Counted from the stretch's first letter, positions 34,338 to 42,179 are shown. The stretch is DNA of 64,000 bases from Neotamlana nanhaiensis (GCF_000943555.1 NZ_JTDV01000003.1:248001-312000); one strand, 5' to 3'. Notes: generated from the sequence alone by a model not told the origin. Made by a program: numbers and translations.

Positions 34338-34462
34338 GTTTGCTCAGGTTTAATTCAAAGTTTATTATGCATCAAACTACAAATAGCGACTATTTATATT
34401 AAATTTTCTACCCAAAATAAGAATTTATTTAATGGTTTATATAAACCTAAAAATACAATTAA

Positions 34463-34494
34463 TTTGTTGAAATGTAATAATTTACGTATATTTG
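34463..34494 (+). promoter_or_regulatory. Promoter of the degenerate-receiver regulator gene
   Basis: TTTG (34463-34466) and TTG (34467-34469) precede a perfect TATATTTG at 34487-34494 with a 17-20 bp spacer. The predicted transcript has a leader of about 95 nt before the ATG at 34597. No riboswitch-like structure is recognised in it. Confidence 0.7.
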
Positions 34495-34596
34495 AAACAG
34501 ACCCGTTTACAAATTACCTCCAAATTTGAAATAGTTTTAAAACCTTTCCTGTTAAGACTAAAAATGTAGCATTGTTTTAACCAAACTATTTTAATT

Positions 34597-35271
34597 ATGT
34601 TACCTACTTTTAATATCTTAATTGCAAATAGTCATGCAATTACTGCGCAGGCTTACAAAAACACTTTACTTTCAAATCAGCAACGGTTTCCAATGCCACT
34701 AAGTATAAATTTGGTATATTCTATTGAAGCGATTTTTGAAAAACTTAAAATGAAAGACTTTTTAAGTGAAAATGACTTAATTATTTTAGATACCGATTTT
34801 TATTTCTCCAACGAAAATAAAACCAATTCTGCCGAACAACTTTGTGAAGCTGTAAAAACCAAAATTAATAATGCTAAACTGTTAGTAACAACATCGTTTA
34901 AAGATAATTTACGATTAATAAATATTTTAAATAGAGTTGACCCCAATGGCCTATTAATTAAATCTGATATCACCGATTTTCATTTATTAACAGCAGTGAG
35001 TAATATTTTTTCGGGCGAATCGTATTTTAGTAAAACGGTAATAAATCTTTTAAAAAAGAAAATTTGCCAGAATATAGTTATTGATGCCATTGATACTAAT
35101 ATTTTAATTGAACTTTCAAACGGTTCTAAAATGGTTGAGCTTCTAAAATTTATTCCATTAACCAAATCGGGAATAGAAAAGCGTAAACGACGCCTTAAGC
35201 AACTTTTTGAAACCAAAAACAACAGCGATAGGGAGCTGGTAATGGTTGCAAAAGCCAAAGGTTTTATTTAA
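34597..35271 (+). CDS. Response-regulator-like transcription factor with degenerate receiver
   Basis: A 224-residue protein. The N-terminal half has receiver topology: FNILIANSH (strand 1), LIILDTDFYF (strand 3) with Asp65 at the phospho-acceptor position, and KLLVTTSFKD. The acidic pair that binds magnesium after strand 1 is missing (ANSH instead of the usual DDH). The C-terminal 60 residues (VELLKFIPLTKSGIEKRKRRLKQLF) look like the helix-turn-helix of flavobacterial LuxR-type regulators. It is therefore probably a DNA-binding protein that is not phosphorylated in the ordinary way. It has its own promoter and lies 262 bp upstream of the M6 protease gene on the same strand, which makes it a candidate regulator of that group. 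Confidence 0.75.
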   Translation: MLPTFNILIANSHAITAQAYKNTLLSNQQRFPMPLSINLVYSIEAIFEKLKMKDFLSENDLIILDTDFYFSNENKTNSAEQLCEAVKTKINNAKLLVTTSFKDNLRLINILNRVDPNGLLIKSDITDFHLLTAVSNIFSGESYFSKTVINLLKKKICQNIVIDAIDTNILIELSNGSKMVELLKFIPLTKSGIEKRKRRLKQLFETKNNSDRELVMVAKAKGFI

Positions 35272-35533
35272 CCAATTAGAGTATTTTCCACTTTTGCTTA
35301 CTTTTTGTAATTATTTTTCTTCCGCTTTAGCTTTTTTAAAGTATAATTTTACGCCATAGTTTATTTCTAAACTTTCTTCCTATTAACTAATTGTAAAAAT
35401 TAGTACACACCTAAATATTTTCCTCCCAAACTATTTGGTTTTATGTATTGCTATGTTTTGATACTTTTTTAAAGGTGTCATTTTAAACAAGTTACTTAAA
35501 TGGTTAAGTAAATTAACTTTAAAACCCTCACAT

Positions 35534-37099
35534 ATGAACAAACATGAAGAATGCTTATGTATTTGTCCGCCCTCACCAGAGATTGAACAAAAAATATTAA
35601 GCACAAAACAAAAAATTTTTAAGGAAGCTGGTTTCGAAGATATTGATGAGGTCGATATCATGGATTTATCCACCTTTACCTTAATTACCAATCGGCCAAA
35701 ACGTACCCGAATGCACGATCATCGTATTTCGGCCGATAGAGCTCCCGTTACGGGTACCAAACGTGCCATAGTACTTTTGGTTGATTTTTCCGATAAAACC
35801 GCTGCCCAAAATCAATCGCATTATAACAATATGTTATTTTCTCAAGGCACCTATGCCACTGGCAGTATGCGCGATTATTACAAAGAAGCGTCCTACGGAA
35901 AATTAAATGTTATCGGCGCGGTTAAAGGTCAAAATGGACCAACAGCAGGTTGGTTTAGAGCGCCTCGAACCAAAGCCTATTATACGAATAACGATTTTGG
36001 TTTTGGTGCTTATCCAAGAAATGCCCAAAAGTTGGTTGAAGATGCTATAGATTTAGCACAGCCCTTTGTAAACTTTAGTCAATATGATAATGATGGCGAC
36101 GGATTTGTAGAAGCACTAATAGTTATTTGCGCCGGTTCTGGTGGTGAAGCTACTGGTAACAAATCCGATTTTTGGTCGCACAAATGGGGTATTACTACCA
36201 AGAACGTTGATGGCGTAAAAATTAACCGTTATTTTATGGCTCCAGAAGATGGTAGAGTAGGTGTTATGGCTCACGAATTAGGTCATTTACTTTGCGCTTT
36301 ACCCGATTTATATGATACCGATTATTCTTCCAAAGGTACCGGACGCTGGGATTTAATGGCCGGTGGTAGTTGGAATAACGGTGGGCATACACCCGCGCAT
36401 CCAACCGCTTGGTGTAAGGTAAAATGTGGTTGGGTTACTCCGAAAGTTGTTTTTAACAGTACCCAAAACGTAACCGTTAAGCCTTATTTTGATAATGAAG
36501 ATATTGTTAAAATCCCTATTGGAAGTGCTACTAGTCAAGAGTACTTTTTATTATCAAACAGGCAAAAACAAGGTTTCGATAAAAACTTACCTGGCGAAGG
36601 TTTAATTATTGAGCATATCGATGATTCTAAAAGTAACAATACCGACGAAAACCACTATTTAGTTGATATTGAACAGGCCGATGGCGCACGTCATTTAAAT
36701 ACTAATAGTAATAGTGGTGATGCCAACGATGCTTTTCCAACTGCAGGAAATAACTCATTTACTAACACATCGACGCCAAGTAGTAAAACCTATGCTAATA
36801 CCGACTCTAACGTTAGTGTAACTAATATTGCCAAATCGGGTAATAATATTACCGCAAACGTGTCTTCAGGATCGGGTGGAACATCATATGTTACTAAAAA
36901 GGTGTTACGCACTTATGCTTCACCACATTCTAAAAACGCTTGGGCATACCTCGATTCTATTGGTTGGCGAAAAGTAAATACATTAACAGCCGATGGCGTA
37001 ACAAATGTGTTTGCTTTATTAAATGAAGCACGTGCTCATAATTTAAATGTGCGCGCTCAAATCGATAACAATTTCATTCATATTGCTTATTTAAACTAA
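35534..37099 (+). CDS. M6-family metalloprotease without signal peptide, with a C-terminal repeat module
   Basis: A 521-residue protease of the immune-inhibitor-A type. There is no signal peptide; the N-terminus carries a cysteine cluster, CLCICPPSPE (Cys7, 9, 11). The zinc site is HELGH (247-251), followed by LLCALPDLYD, then GTGRWDLMAGGSWNNG, the typical M6 continuation. One extra residue separates HELGH from LPDLYD compared with the usual HExGHxLGLPD. The sequence contains calcium-like loops (DNDGDGFVEA). Residues 455-521 form a module (RTYASPHSKNAWAYLDSIGW, then DGVTNVF) that is also encoded as a separate gene immediately downstream. No type IX sorting domain is present, so it is either intracellular or exported by an unusual route. 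Confidence 0.88.
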   Translation: MNKHEECLCICPPSPEIEQKILSTKQKIFKEAGFEDIDEVDIMDLSTFTLITNRPKRTRMHDHRISADRAPVTGTKRAIVLLVDFSDKTAAQNQSHYNNMLFSQGTYATGSMRDYYKEASYGKLNVIGAVKGQNGPTAGWFRAPRTKAYYTNNDFGFGAYPRNAQKLVEDAIDLAQPFVNFSQYDNDGDGFVEALIVICAGSGGEATGNKSDFWSHKWGITTKNVDGVKINRYFMAPEDGRVGVMAHELGHLLCALPDLYDTDYSSKGTGRWDLMAGGSWNNGGHTPAHPTAWCKVKCGWVTPKVVFNSTQNVTVKPYFDNEDIVKIPIGSATSQEYFLLSNRQKQGFDKNLPGEGLIIEHIDDSKSNNTDENHYLVDIEQADGARHLNTNSNSGDANDAFPTAGNNSFTNTSTPSSKTYANTDSNVSVTNIAKSGNNITANVSSGSGGTSYVTKKVLRTYASPHSKNAWAYLDSIGWRKVNTLTADGVTNVFALLNEARAHNLNVRAQIDNNFIHIAYLN

Positions 37100-37151
37100 G
37101 CTAAAAGCACATTGCAAAAACAATAATTATTAATCTATAAAACAAAATATT

Positions 37152-37370
37152 ATGAATTTCTCAAATAAAAAAGTAGTACGTACTTATGCTTCACCTCACT
37201 CAAAAAACGCATGGGGTTATATTGAAACTATTGGTTGGCGAAAATTAGGCCAATTATCAACGGATGGCGTAACAAATATGTTTATTATGTTAAACGCAGC
37301 CAAGGGCAGTGGTAAAACGGTTAGTGGTACCATTGATGCATCAAACCAAATTACTTTATTGTATTTCTAA
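37152..37370 (+). CDS. 72-residue stand-alone copy of the M6 protease C-terminal module
   Basis: After five residues the whole protein aligns without gaps to residues 455-521 of the preceding protease. The blocks RTYASPHSKNAW, IGWRK, DGVTN and a following LN-A are identical. Parts of the DNA are identical too (for example GGTTGGCGAAAA and GATGGCGTAACAAAT), indicating duplication. The start is 53 bp after the protease stop, so they are probably one transcript. There is no signal peptide or membrane segment. It could be a binding partner, an inhibitor or decoy for whatever the module binds, or a substrate. The function is unknown. Confidence 0.85.
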   Translation: MNFSNKKVVRTYASPHSKNAWGYIETIGWRKLGQLSTDGVTNMFIMLNAAKGSGKTVSGTIDASNQITLLYF

Positions 37371-37400
37371 AATGAATTTTGAACTTAAATTGAATTAATT

Positions 37401-37799
37401 ATGATGACAATAAATTTAAATATTAATGGTTCTGGTATAAATGGTGCTAATGCAGATTCTGGGAGTCTTGCTTTAAATGAAGCCGCTCCTGCTCCAACCG
37501 ATTTTAACTTGGGAATGGCACAAGGAGTTGAAACGTCGTTTGATGCACCTGGACCAGAGTTTACGGACTTTAATGCTGATGCTGCTGTTAGCGGTGATTT
37601 TGCACCAAGTCCGGAAGGATTTAGCGAAAGCGACCACAGTTTTGATGCTGTTGGAAGTGCTCCAAATCCTGATCTATCTTTAGGTGATACTTTGCAAGAA
37701 ACGGTGAGCGTTTTACCCGAGCCAATGGCTTTGGACGTACTTGAAGCCACCGAAACAACTAAAAAAACAACCCGATCGCGGGCTACAAAAAAGAAATAA
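37401..37799 (+). CDS. Acidic low-complexity protein with AP-x-P repeats
   Basis: A 132-residue protein, probably unstructured. Four spaced motifs (APAPTDFN, APGPEFTDFN, APSPEGF and APNPDLSLGD) recur about every 15-25 residues within a strongly acidic region. The C-terminus is sharply basic (KKTTRSRATKKK). The N-terminus MMTINLNINGSGINGANADS is Asn/Gly-rich. There is no signal peptide. It starts 31 bp after the 72-residue gene and appears to be the third gene of the M6 operon. I do not recognise the family. A chaperone-like, cargo or protease-substrate role are all possible. Confidence 0.7.
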   Translation: MMTINLNINGSGINGANADSGSLALNEAAPAPTDFNLGMAQGVETSFDAPGPEFTDFNADAAVSGDFAPSPEGFSESDHSFDAVGSAPNPDLSLGDTLQETVSVLPEPMALDVLEATETTKKTTRSRATKKK

Positions 37800-37817
37800 T
37801 CTTTAAAATTATAATTT

Positions 37818-37947
37818 CCTGAGGCTACCTAAAAAGCGTTGGTTGTATTGAGTTAAGTTATAAACTCTTAACGGTATAACATTAAGTTTTACTATCTAAA
37901 ATTTTTAACTTTGTTCAATACGAATGCCCTTTTCAGGAGGCCTCAGG
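37818..37947. repeat. 130-bp block bounded by 21-bp inverted repeats
   Basis: The left arm 37818-37838 and right arm 37927-37947 are inverse copies matching at 17 of 21 positions. Both outer ends read CCTGAGGC inward. The 88 bp between them is AT-rich and has no gene. The flanks are AT-rich with no clear target-site duplication. It could be a miniature inverted-repeat element or a long-range RNA stem. It separates the acidic-protein gene from the next gene. Confidence 0.6.
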
Positions 37948-37980
37948 TTTATATTTTTAAAATTTTAAACGATAAAAAAC

Positions 37981-38262
37981 ATGCAATTAGCTCCTAATAG
38001 TAACCCCATTAAAGCTACTGTTGTAAGTAGTATAAACGTAAACGAATTAAAAATTGTAATTCTTGATTTACCCGAAAACGTTTTGCCCGCATTTTTGGGT
38101 GTTGGTAAATTATTATCGGCAAAAAATCAATCTGTCGAGATTCAAGAATTTATAGAAGGCGATATTATTACTGCGGATATCGAGGTTATGGGCGATCCAT
38201 TTAACCAAGTGTTTTTGTTAACCAATGTGGTAAAAGAGGATACAATGGGCGATAGTAATTAA
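37981..38262 (+). CDS. Hypothetical protein, 93 residues
   Basis: A small soluble protein with alternating strand-like segments (IKATVVSSINVNELKIVILD, VEIQEFIEGDIITADIEVMG and NQVFLLTNVV) and an acidic tail (KEDTMGDSN). There is no signal peptide or membrane helix, and I do not recognise the family. It follows the acidic-protein gene after 181 bp containing a pair of inverted repeats. Its stop codon overlaps the stop of the convergent msrA gene by 2 bp. Membership of the M6 protease group is inferred from strand and position only. Confidence 0.65.
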   Translation: MQLAPNSNPIKATVVSSINVNELKIVILDLPENVLPAFLGVGKLLSAKNQSVEIQEFIEGDIITADIEVMGDPFNQVFLLTNVVKEDTMGDSN

Positions 38263-38930
38263 TGTGTTTCTTTTAAAACTTCAGGCATTTTTGCTTTAAA
38301 CCTGTTAAGTCTTGGAATTGAAACAGCCTGAATATAAGGGTGCTCAGGATGTTTTTTTTCGTAATCTTGATGATAACTTTCCGCAATCCAAAACTTTTGA
38401 AATGGCATAACTTCGGCAGCAATTTGTTTGCCTAATTTTGTAGCTAAATCCTTTTTCTTTTTTAAAATAATAGCCTTTTGCTTATCGTTTTGATAAAATA
38501 TAATCGATCGGTATTGCGATCCTTTGTCGTTTCCTTGCCCGTTAACTTGGGTTACATTCTGCGAAGCAAAATATACATCAACTAAAGTTTCAAAACTTAC
38601 TAAATTTTGGTTGTAAATAACTTCAACTGCTTCAGCATGTCCTGTTTTACCTGTATTACTGGCTTCGTAGGTTGGGTTTTTTGTATGCCCACCAGAATAC
38701 CCCGAAATAACTTCATCTACACCTTTTACACTTTCATAAATGGCTTCTACACACCAAAAGCATCCGCTTGCAAAATAAGCGCGTGCTATTCCGTCTTTTA
38801 CAGGAACCGCAATGGGTTCGGTATTTCGTTCAATATTTGTATGGTTTGTGTTCGAGGTTTTTTTGGTTTGCGCTACGTTTTGGCAGCTTAATAAGGCAAA
38901 TAGTGCGAAAAGGGCAAATAATTTTTTCAT
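38259..38930 (-). CDS. msrA: Peptide-methionine (S)-S-oxide reductase, lipoprotein form
   Basis: Repairs methionine-S-sulfoxide in oxidised proteins. The catalytic motif is FASGCFWCVEAIYESVKG with the nucleophilic Cys in GCFWC. SGYSGGHTKNPTYE, VNGQGNDKGSQYRSII and AESYHQDYEKKHP are conserved. I choose the ATG at 38930, which gives a lipoprotein signal (KLFALFALFALLSC), rather than the upstream ATG at 38966, which puts hydrophobic residues of no family character before it. Location is therefore periplasmic or outer membrane. The C-terminus is MsrA only, with no fused MsrB. Confidence 0.94.
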   Translation of the reverse strand: MKKLFALFALFALLSCQNVAQTKKTSNTNHTNIERNTEPIAVPVKDGIARAYFASGCFWCVEAIYESVKGVDEVISGYSGGHTKNPTYEASNTGKTGHAEAVEVIYNQNLVSFETLVDVYFASQNVTQVNGQGNDKGSQYRSIIFYQNDKQKAIILKKKKDLATKLGKQIAAEVMPFQKFWIAESYHQDYEKKHPEHPYIQAVSIPRLNRFKAKMPEVLKETH

Positions 38931-38984
38931 AATATAATAGTCGAAACTAAATAGTAAACTTAACAATTTTTAGGTTAATATTTA

Positions 38985-39124
38985 AAAAGAAAGCCTTTAC
39001 AGGACGCAAAGGCTTGGATAAGTAAGGTTAACTGTTCAAGATTTATAAGTTAGGTTAGGTTCTGGTTGTATTTGAGGGACATGGACTAACTCTTAAAACT
39101 AAATAACTAACTGATACAAATTTA
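38985..39124 (-). ncRNA. Candidate small RNA between msrA and the coiled-coil gene
   Basis: On the minus strand a TAAATTTG -7-like box (39117-39124) is followed after about 100 bp without an open frame by a hairpin, AAGCCTTT/AAAGGCTT (38991-38998 with 39008-39015), and a T-rich run. The upstream gene has its own terminator at 39196-39225, so a second terminator here implies a separate short transcript. No -33 box is clear. A comparison with the flavobacterial Flavo-1 RNA family would be informative; I cannot judge that by eye. Confidence 0.35.
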
Positions 39125-39195
39125 AAGCATAACTGTTTGTTGAAGTAGAGGTAAAAGCAGGTTTGCTAAGGGTGTTTTTCCTGTATTTTTAATCT

Positions 39196-39225
39196 AAAAA
39201 AAAAGCCCTCACAAAGTGAAGGCTT
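39196..39225 (-). terminator. Intrinsic terminator of the coiled-coil protein gene
   Basis: On the minus strand AAGCCTTCAC and GTGAGGGCTT form a 10-bp stem (one G-T pair) with loop TTT, followed by nine Ts. Confidence 0.85.
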
Positions 39226-39249
39226 AATTAATATTTAAAAAAAATGAAT

Positions 39250-40029
39250 TTACAATTTAGAAAACATTTTTTCCATTTTCTCTTTTTGTTCTTCGGCTAA
39301 AACGGCATCAACTAAAATTCTGCCACTATGCTCGTCGGTAATTACTTTTTTACGAGAAGCAATTTCTACTTGAATTTGCGGTGGAATAGTAAAGAAAGAT
39401 CCTCCAGAAGCACCTCTTTCAATTGGAACAACAGCTAATCCGTTTTTTACGTTGTTTCTTATACGCGTATAAGCGGCAACTAAACGTGTCTCAATTTGTT
39501 CTTTGTATTCAGAAGATTTATCAATTAAAGCTTGCTCTTCTTTTTCGGTTTCTGCTAAAATAGCATCAAGTTCACCTTTTTTGTGCTTTAAATGCGTTTC
39601 ACGTTCTTTTAAACGCTCCTTAGTTTCACCTATAACTTCTTTTTTCTGCTCAATTTGAGCTTTAAATTCTTTAATATGTTTTTCGGCTAATTCAATTTCA
39701 AGTTCTTGAAACTCAATTTCTTTCGATAAAGAATTATATTCTCTGTTATTTCTAACATTTTTTTGTTGCTCGCCATATTTTTTCATTAAGGCTTTCGACT
39801 CTTCAATGGAGTTTTTCTTATTAGCAATATCGTTATCTATAACTTCTAAGCTTGCAACAAGTTTGTCTAATCTTATGTTTAATCCAGCTACTTCGTCTTC
39901 TAAATCGCGAACTTCTAATGGTAATTCACCACGTACATTTCTAATTTCATCTATACGAGAATCAATTAATTGTAAATCGTATAACGCTCTTAAACGCTCT
40001 TCTACAGTTGCTTCTTTCTTTTTAGCCAT
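39250..40029 (-). CDS. Coiled-coil protein of the zf-RING_7 (C4 zinc-ribbon) family, cysteines lost
   Basis: A 259-residue protein with a long coiled coil (about residues 35-185, heptads rich in E, K and L) and a small C-terminal domain. In the wider family that domain is a zinc ribbon with two CxxC pairs. Here the equivalent segment reads GASGGSFFTIPPQIQVEIAS and TDEHSGRILVD, with every cysteine replaced, so it cannot bind zinc in the usual way. The rest of the domain (IPPQ, GRILVDA) is conserved. The function is not established. Its start lies 3 bp from the stop of the upstream Nif3-like gene, so they form an operon. Confidence 0.85.
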   Translation of the reverse strand: MAKKKEATVEERLRALYDLQLIDSRIDEIRNVRGELPLEVRDLEDEVAGLNIRLDKLVASLEVIDNDIANKKNSIEESKALMKKYGEQQKNVRNNREYNSLSKEIEFQELEIELAEKHIKEFKAQIEQKKEVIGETKERLKERETHLKHKKGELDAILAETEKEEQALIDKSSEYKEQIETRLVAAYTRIRNNVKNGLAVVPIERGASGGSFFTIPPQIQVEIASRKKVITDEHSGRILVDAVLAEEQKEKMEKMFSKL

Positions 40030-40032
40030 ACT

Positions 40033-41133
40033 TTAAAAATACTTAACAGGATTGGTATTTGTCTTTGATAAAATGATTGCAAAATTAGTAATTTTTTTCG
40101 TAAGATAAGCCACTAAAAGATTTTTTGTGAATTGTTCGCTCTCATAATGGCCAATATCGGCCAAAAGTATGCGGTTTTCGGCGGTAAAAAAGTCGTGGTA
40201 TTTTAAATCGGCCGTAATAAATGCATCGGCACCAGCGGCTTGCGCAGCCCCAATGGCAAAACTTCCTGAGCCTCCTAAAACGGCTACTTTTTTAATTTTT
40301 TTGTTTAAAAAGGAGGAATGCCTAATAAAAGGCGTGTGCATTGTTGATTTTATGTGGTTTAAAAAGTCGGTTTCGTTTAGCGCGTCATTAAATTCTCCAA
40401 TCATACCCATACCTATATTTTGATTTTTATTCTCGATAGTTACAATTTCGTAAGCTACTTCTTCGTATGAATGGGTTTTAAATAAGGCACTTAAAATTTT
40501 AGTTTCGGTATGTTTTGGGTAGGTTACCGTTATTTTAGTTTCGGCTTCGGTATGCGTTTTGCCAATTTCGCCAATGGTAGGATTTGCATTTTCGTTAGGA
40601 TTAAAAGTTCCAAAACCTTCAAGGTTAAAACTACAATTTTTGTAATTTCCAATGGAGCCTGCACCAGCGTTAAAAAGCGCTTCCCTAAGCGTGTTGGCTT
40701 CCTTTTTAGGAACGTAAGTGGTTAGTTTTTTTATAGTTTGACTTTGCGGTATTAAAATGCGTTTATTTTTAAGTTGCAGCTGATTGCAAATCATATCGTT
40801 TACACCGTACTCATAATTGTCTAAGGCCGTATGGATGGCATAAATAGCAATATCGTTTTTTAAGGCTTTTAAAACCGTACGTTCAACATAGTTTTTACCG
40901 GTAATTTTTTTTAAGCCTTTAAAAATAATGGGGTGAAAGCTAATAATTAGGTTGCAATTAGTATCAATGGCTTCGTCTACAACAGCTTCAAGTGTATCTA
41001 AAGTGACTAAAACTCCTGTAAGTTTAGTGTTTTTATGGCCTACTAAAAGGCCTACATTGTCAAAATCTTCGGCGTAAGCTAAAGGCGCTAATGCTTCTAA
41101 ATGATTTATAACATCTTGTACAATCATAATCAA
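40033..41133 (-). CDS. Nif3-like dinuclear metal centre hexameric protein
   Basis: A 366-residue member of the NIF3/YbgI/YqfO family. The metal-site residues are visible: SFHPIIFKGLKKITG, the histidine in YAIHTALDNYEYG, and the C-terminal HxxxE in DIGHYESEQF. The insert of about 110 residues (190-290) matches the PII/CutA-like domain of long YqfO forms. The biochemical role is unsettled; a link to metal or GTP-cyclohydrolase-type chemistry has been proposed for the family. The ATG at 41127 (third codon) is an equally good start. It lies 3 bp upstream of the coiled-coil protein gene, an arrangement I recall from other Bacteroidota. Confidence 0.93.
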   Translation of the reverse strand: MIMIVQDVINHLEALAPLAYAEDFDNVGLLVGHKNTKLTGVLVTLDTLEAVVDEAIDTNCNLIISFHPIIFKGLKKITGKNYVERTVLKALKNDIAIYAIHTALDNYEYGVNDMICNQLQLKNKRILIPQSQTIKKLTTYVPKKEANTLREALFNAGAGSIGNYKNCSFNLEGFGTFNPNENANPTIGEIGKTHTEAETKITVTYPKHTETKILSALFKTHSYEEVAYEIVTIENKNQNIGMGMIGEFNDALNETDFLNHIKSTMHTPFIRHSSFLNKKIKKVAVLGGSGSFAIGAAQAAGADAFITADLKYHDFFTAENRILLADIGHYESEQFTKNLLVAYLTKKITNFAIILSKTNTNPVKYF

Positions 41134-41146
41134 TTAAATTTTACAT

Positions 41147-41154
41147 CAAAGATA
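41147..41154 (-). promoter_or_regulatory. Putative -7 box for the Nif3-like gene
   Basis: The minus strand reads TATCTTTG, 13-19 bp upstream of the Nif3-like start. The leader is very short, which favours the ATG at 41127. The -33 box is not clear. It lies within the 38-bp divergent gap to lpxK. Confidence 0.45.
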
Positions 41155-41174
41155 AAATAATTACTTTCGTTGTG

Positions 41175-42179
41175 ATGAAAATTTTACGATACATACTTTT
41201 TCCAGTCGTGCCTGTGTATTATGTAATTACTTGGGTTAGAAATAAGCTTTATGATAATGGGTTTAAAGAATCAAAAAAATACGATATTCCAGTAATTTGT
41301 GTTGGAAATTTAAGTGTTGGTGGTACTGGAAAAACACCTATGATTGAGTATTTAATTAATATTTTGAAATCGGATTTTAAGGTGGCAACCTTAAGTCGAG
41401 GCTATAAGCGCACTACCAAAGGGTTTCAGTTGGCTGAAGCCTCATCAACAGCCAAAAGTATTGGAGATGAGCCGTTTCAGTTTTATAATAAGTTTAAAAA
41501 TGATATAGCTGTGGCTGTCGATTCCAATAGGCAAAATGGCATTGAAACTTTATTAAATTTAATAAACAAACCAGAAGTTGTTTTACTTGATGATGCGTAT
41601 CAGCATCGTAAGGTTAAAGCAGGTTTTAATGTGTTGCTCACTACCTATAAAAAACCTTATTTTAAGGATATAGTATTACCTACGGGCGATTTGCGTGAAC
41701 CTAAAAGCGGTGCAAAACGAGCCAACGTTATTATAGTTACAAAGTGTCCTGAAACATTGTTAGAGACCGATAAAAAAGAACTTATTAAAAGCATTAAACC
41801 TATAGGCAAACAGGAAGTGTTTTTTAGCAAAATTGTGTATTCTGAAACTGTTTTTTCTGAAACGGAAAATAAATTAGTAACCCAATTGCCACAATTTACA
41901 TTAGTAACAGGTATTGCAAATGCAACGCCTTTAGTGGCTTATTTAAAACAAAAACACTTACAATTTGAACATTTAAATTTTCCCGATCATTATAACTTTA
42001 ACACTAAAGATTTAGAAGATTTAGAAACAAAAGCGCTGATAATTACTACTGAAAAAGATTTTATGCGTTTAAGTCATTATAAAAAACTAAAGCACAAACT
42101 TTTTTATCTTCCAATTACTGTAAAATTAGATAGATCCGAAGCGTTTAATAAGTTAATAAAGGCGTTTGTTAAACACTAG
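41175..42179 (+). CDS. lpxK: Tetraacyldisaccharide 4'-kinase
   Basis: Phosphorylates the 4' position of the lipid A precursor at the inner membrane, late in the Raetz pathway. The P-loop is VGNLSVGGTGKTPMIEYL. DDAYQHRKVKAGFNVLL and LPTGDLREP are characteristic of LpxK, as is TTEKDFMRL near the C-terminus. The N-terminal hydrophobic helix (ILRYILFPVVPVYYVITWV) anchors it. Starting at ATG 41175 it has 334 residues; an in-frame GTG at 41172 precedes it. It converges with a hybrid kinase gene, overlapping its 3' end by 11 bp. Confidence 0.95.
   Translation: MKILRYILFPVVPVYYVITWVRNKLYDNGFKESKKYDIPVICVGNLSVGGTGKTPMIEYLINILKSDFKVATLSRGYKRTTKGFQLAEASSTAKSIGDEPFQFYNKFKNDIAVAVDSNRQNGIETLLNLINKPEVVLLDDAYQHRKVKAGFNVLLTTYKKPYFKDIVLPTGDLREPKSGAKRANVIIVTKCPETLLETDKKELIKSIKPIGKQEVFFSKIVYSETVFSETENKLVTQLPQFTLVTGIANATPLVAYLKQKHLQFEHLNFPDHYNFNTKDLEDLETKALIITTEKDFMRLSHYKKLKHKLFYLPITVKLDRSEAFNKLIKAFVKH

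Noticed and set aside
35431-35691. 86-codon frame antisense to the M6 protease start
   Set aside because: It is a shadow of the protease coding frame and its promoter region, with no family character.
37401-37799. Acidic repeat protein as a sporulation small acid-soluble or calcium-binding protein
   Set aside because: No EF-hand, RTX or thrombospondin type 3 calcium motif fits, and Bacteroidota do not sporulate.
37818-37947. Intact insertion sequence
   Set aside because: The space between the repeats is only 88 bp, with no transposase, and no clear target duplication flanks it.
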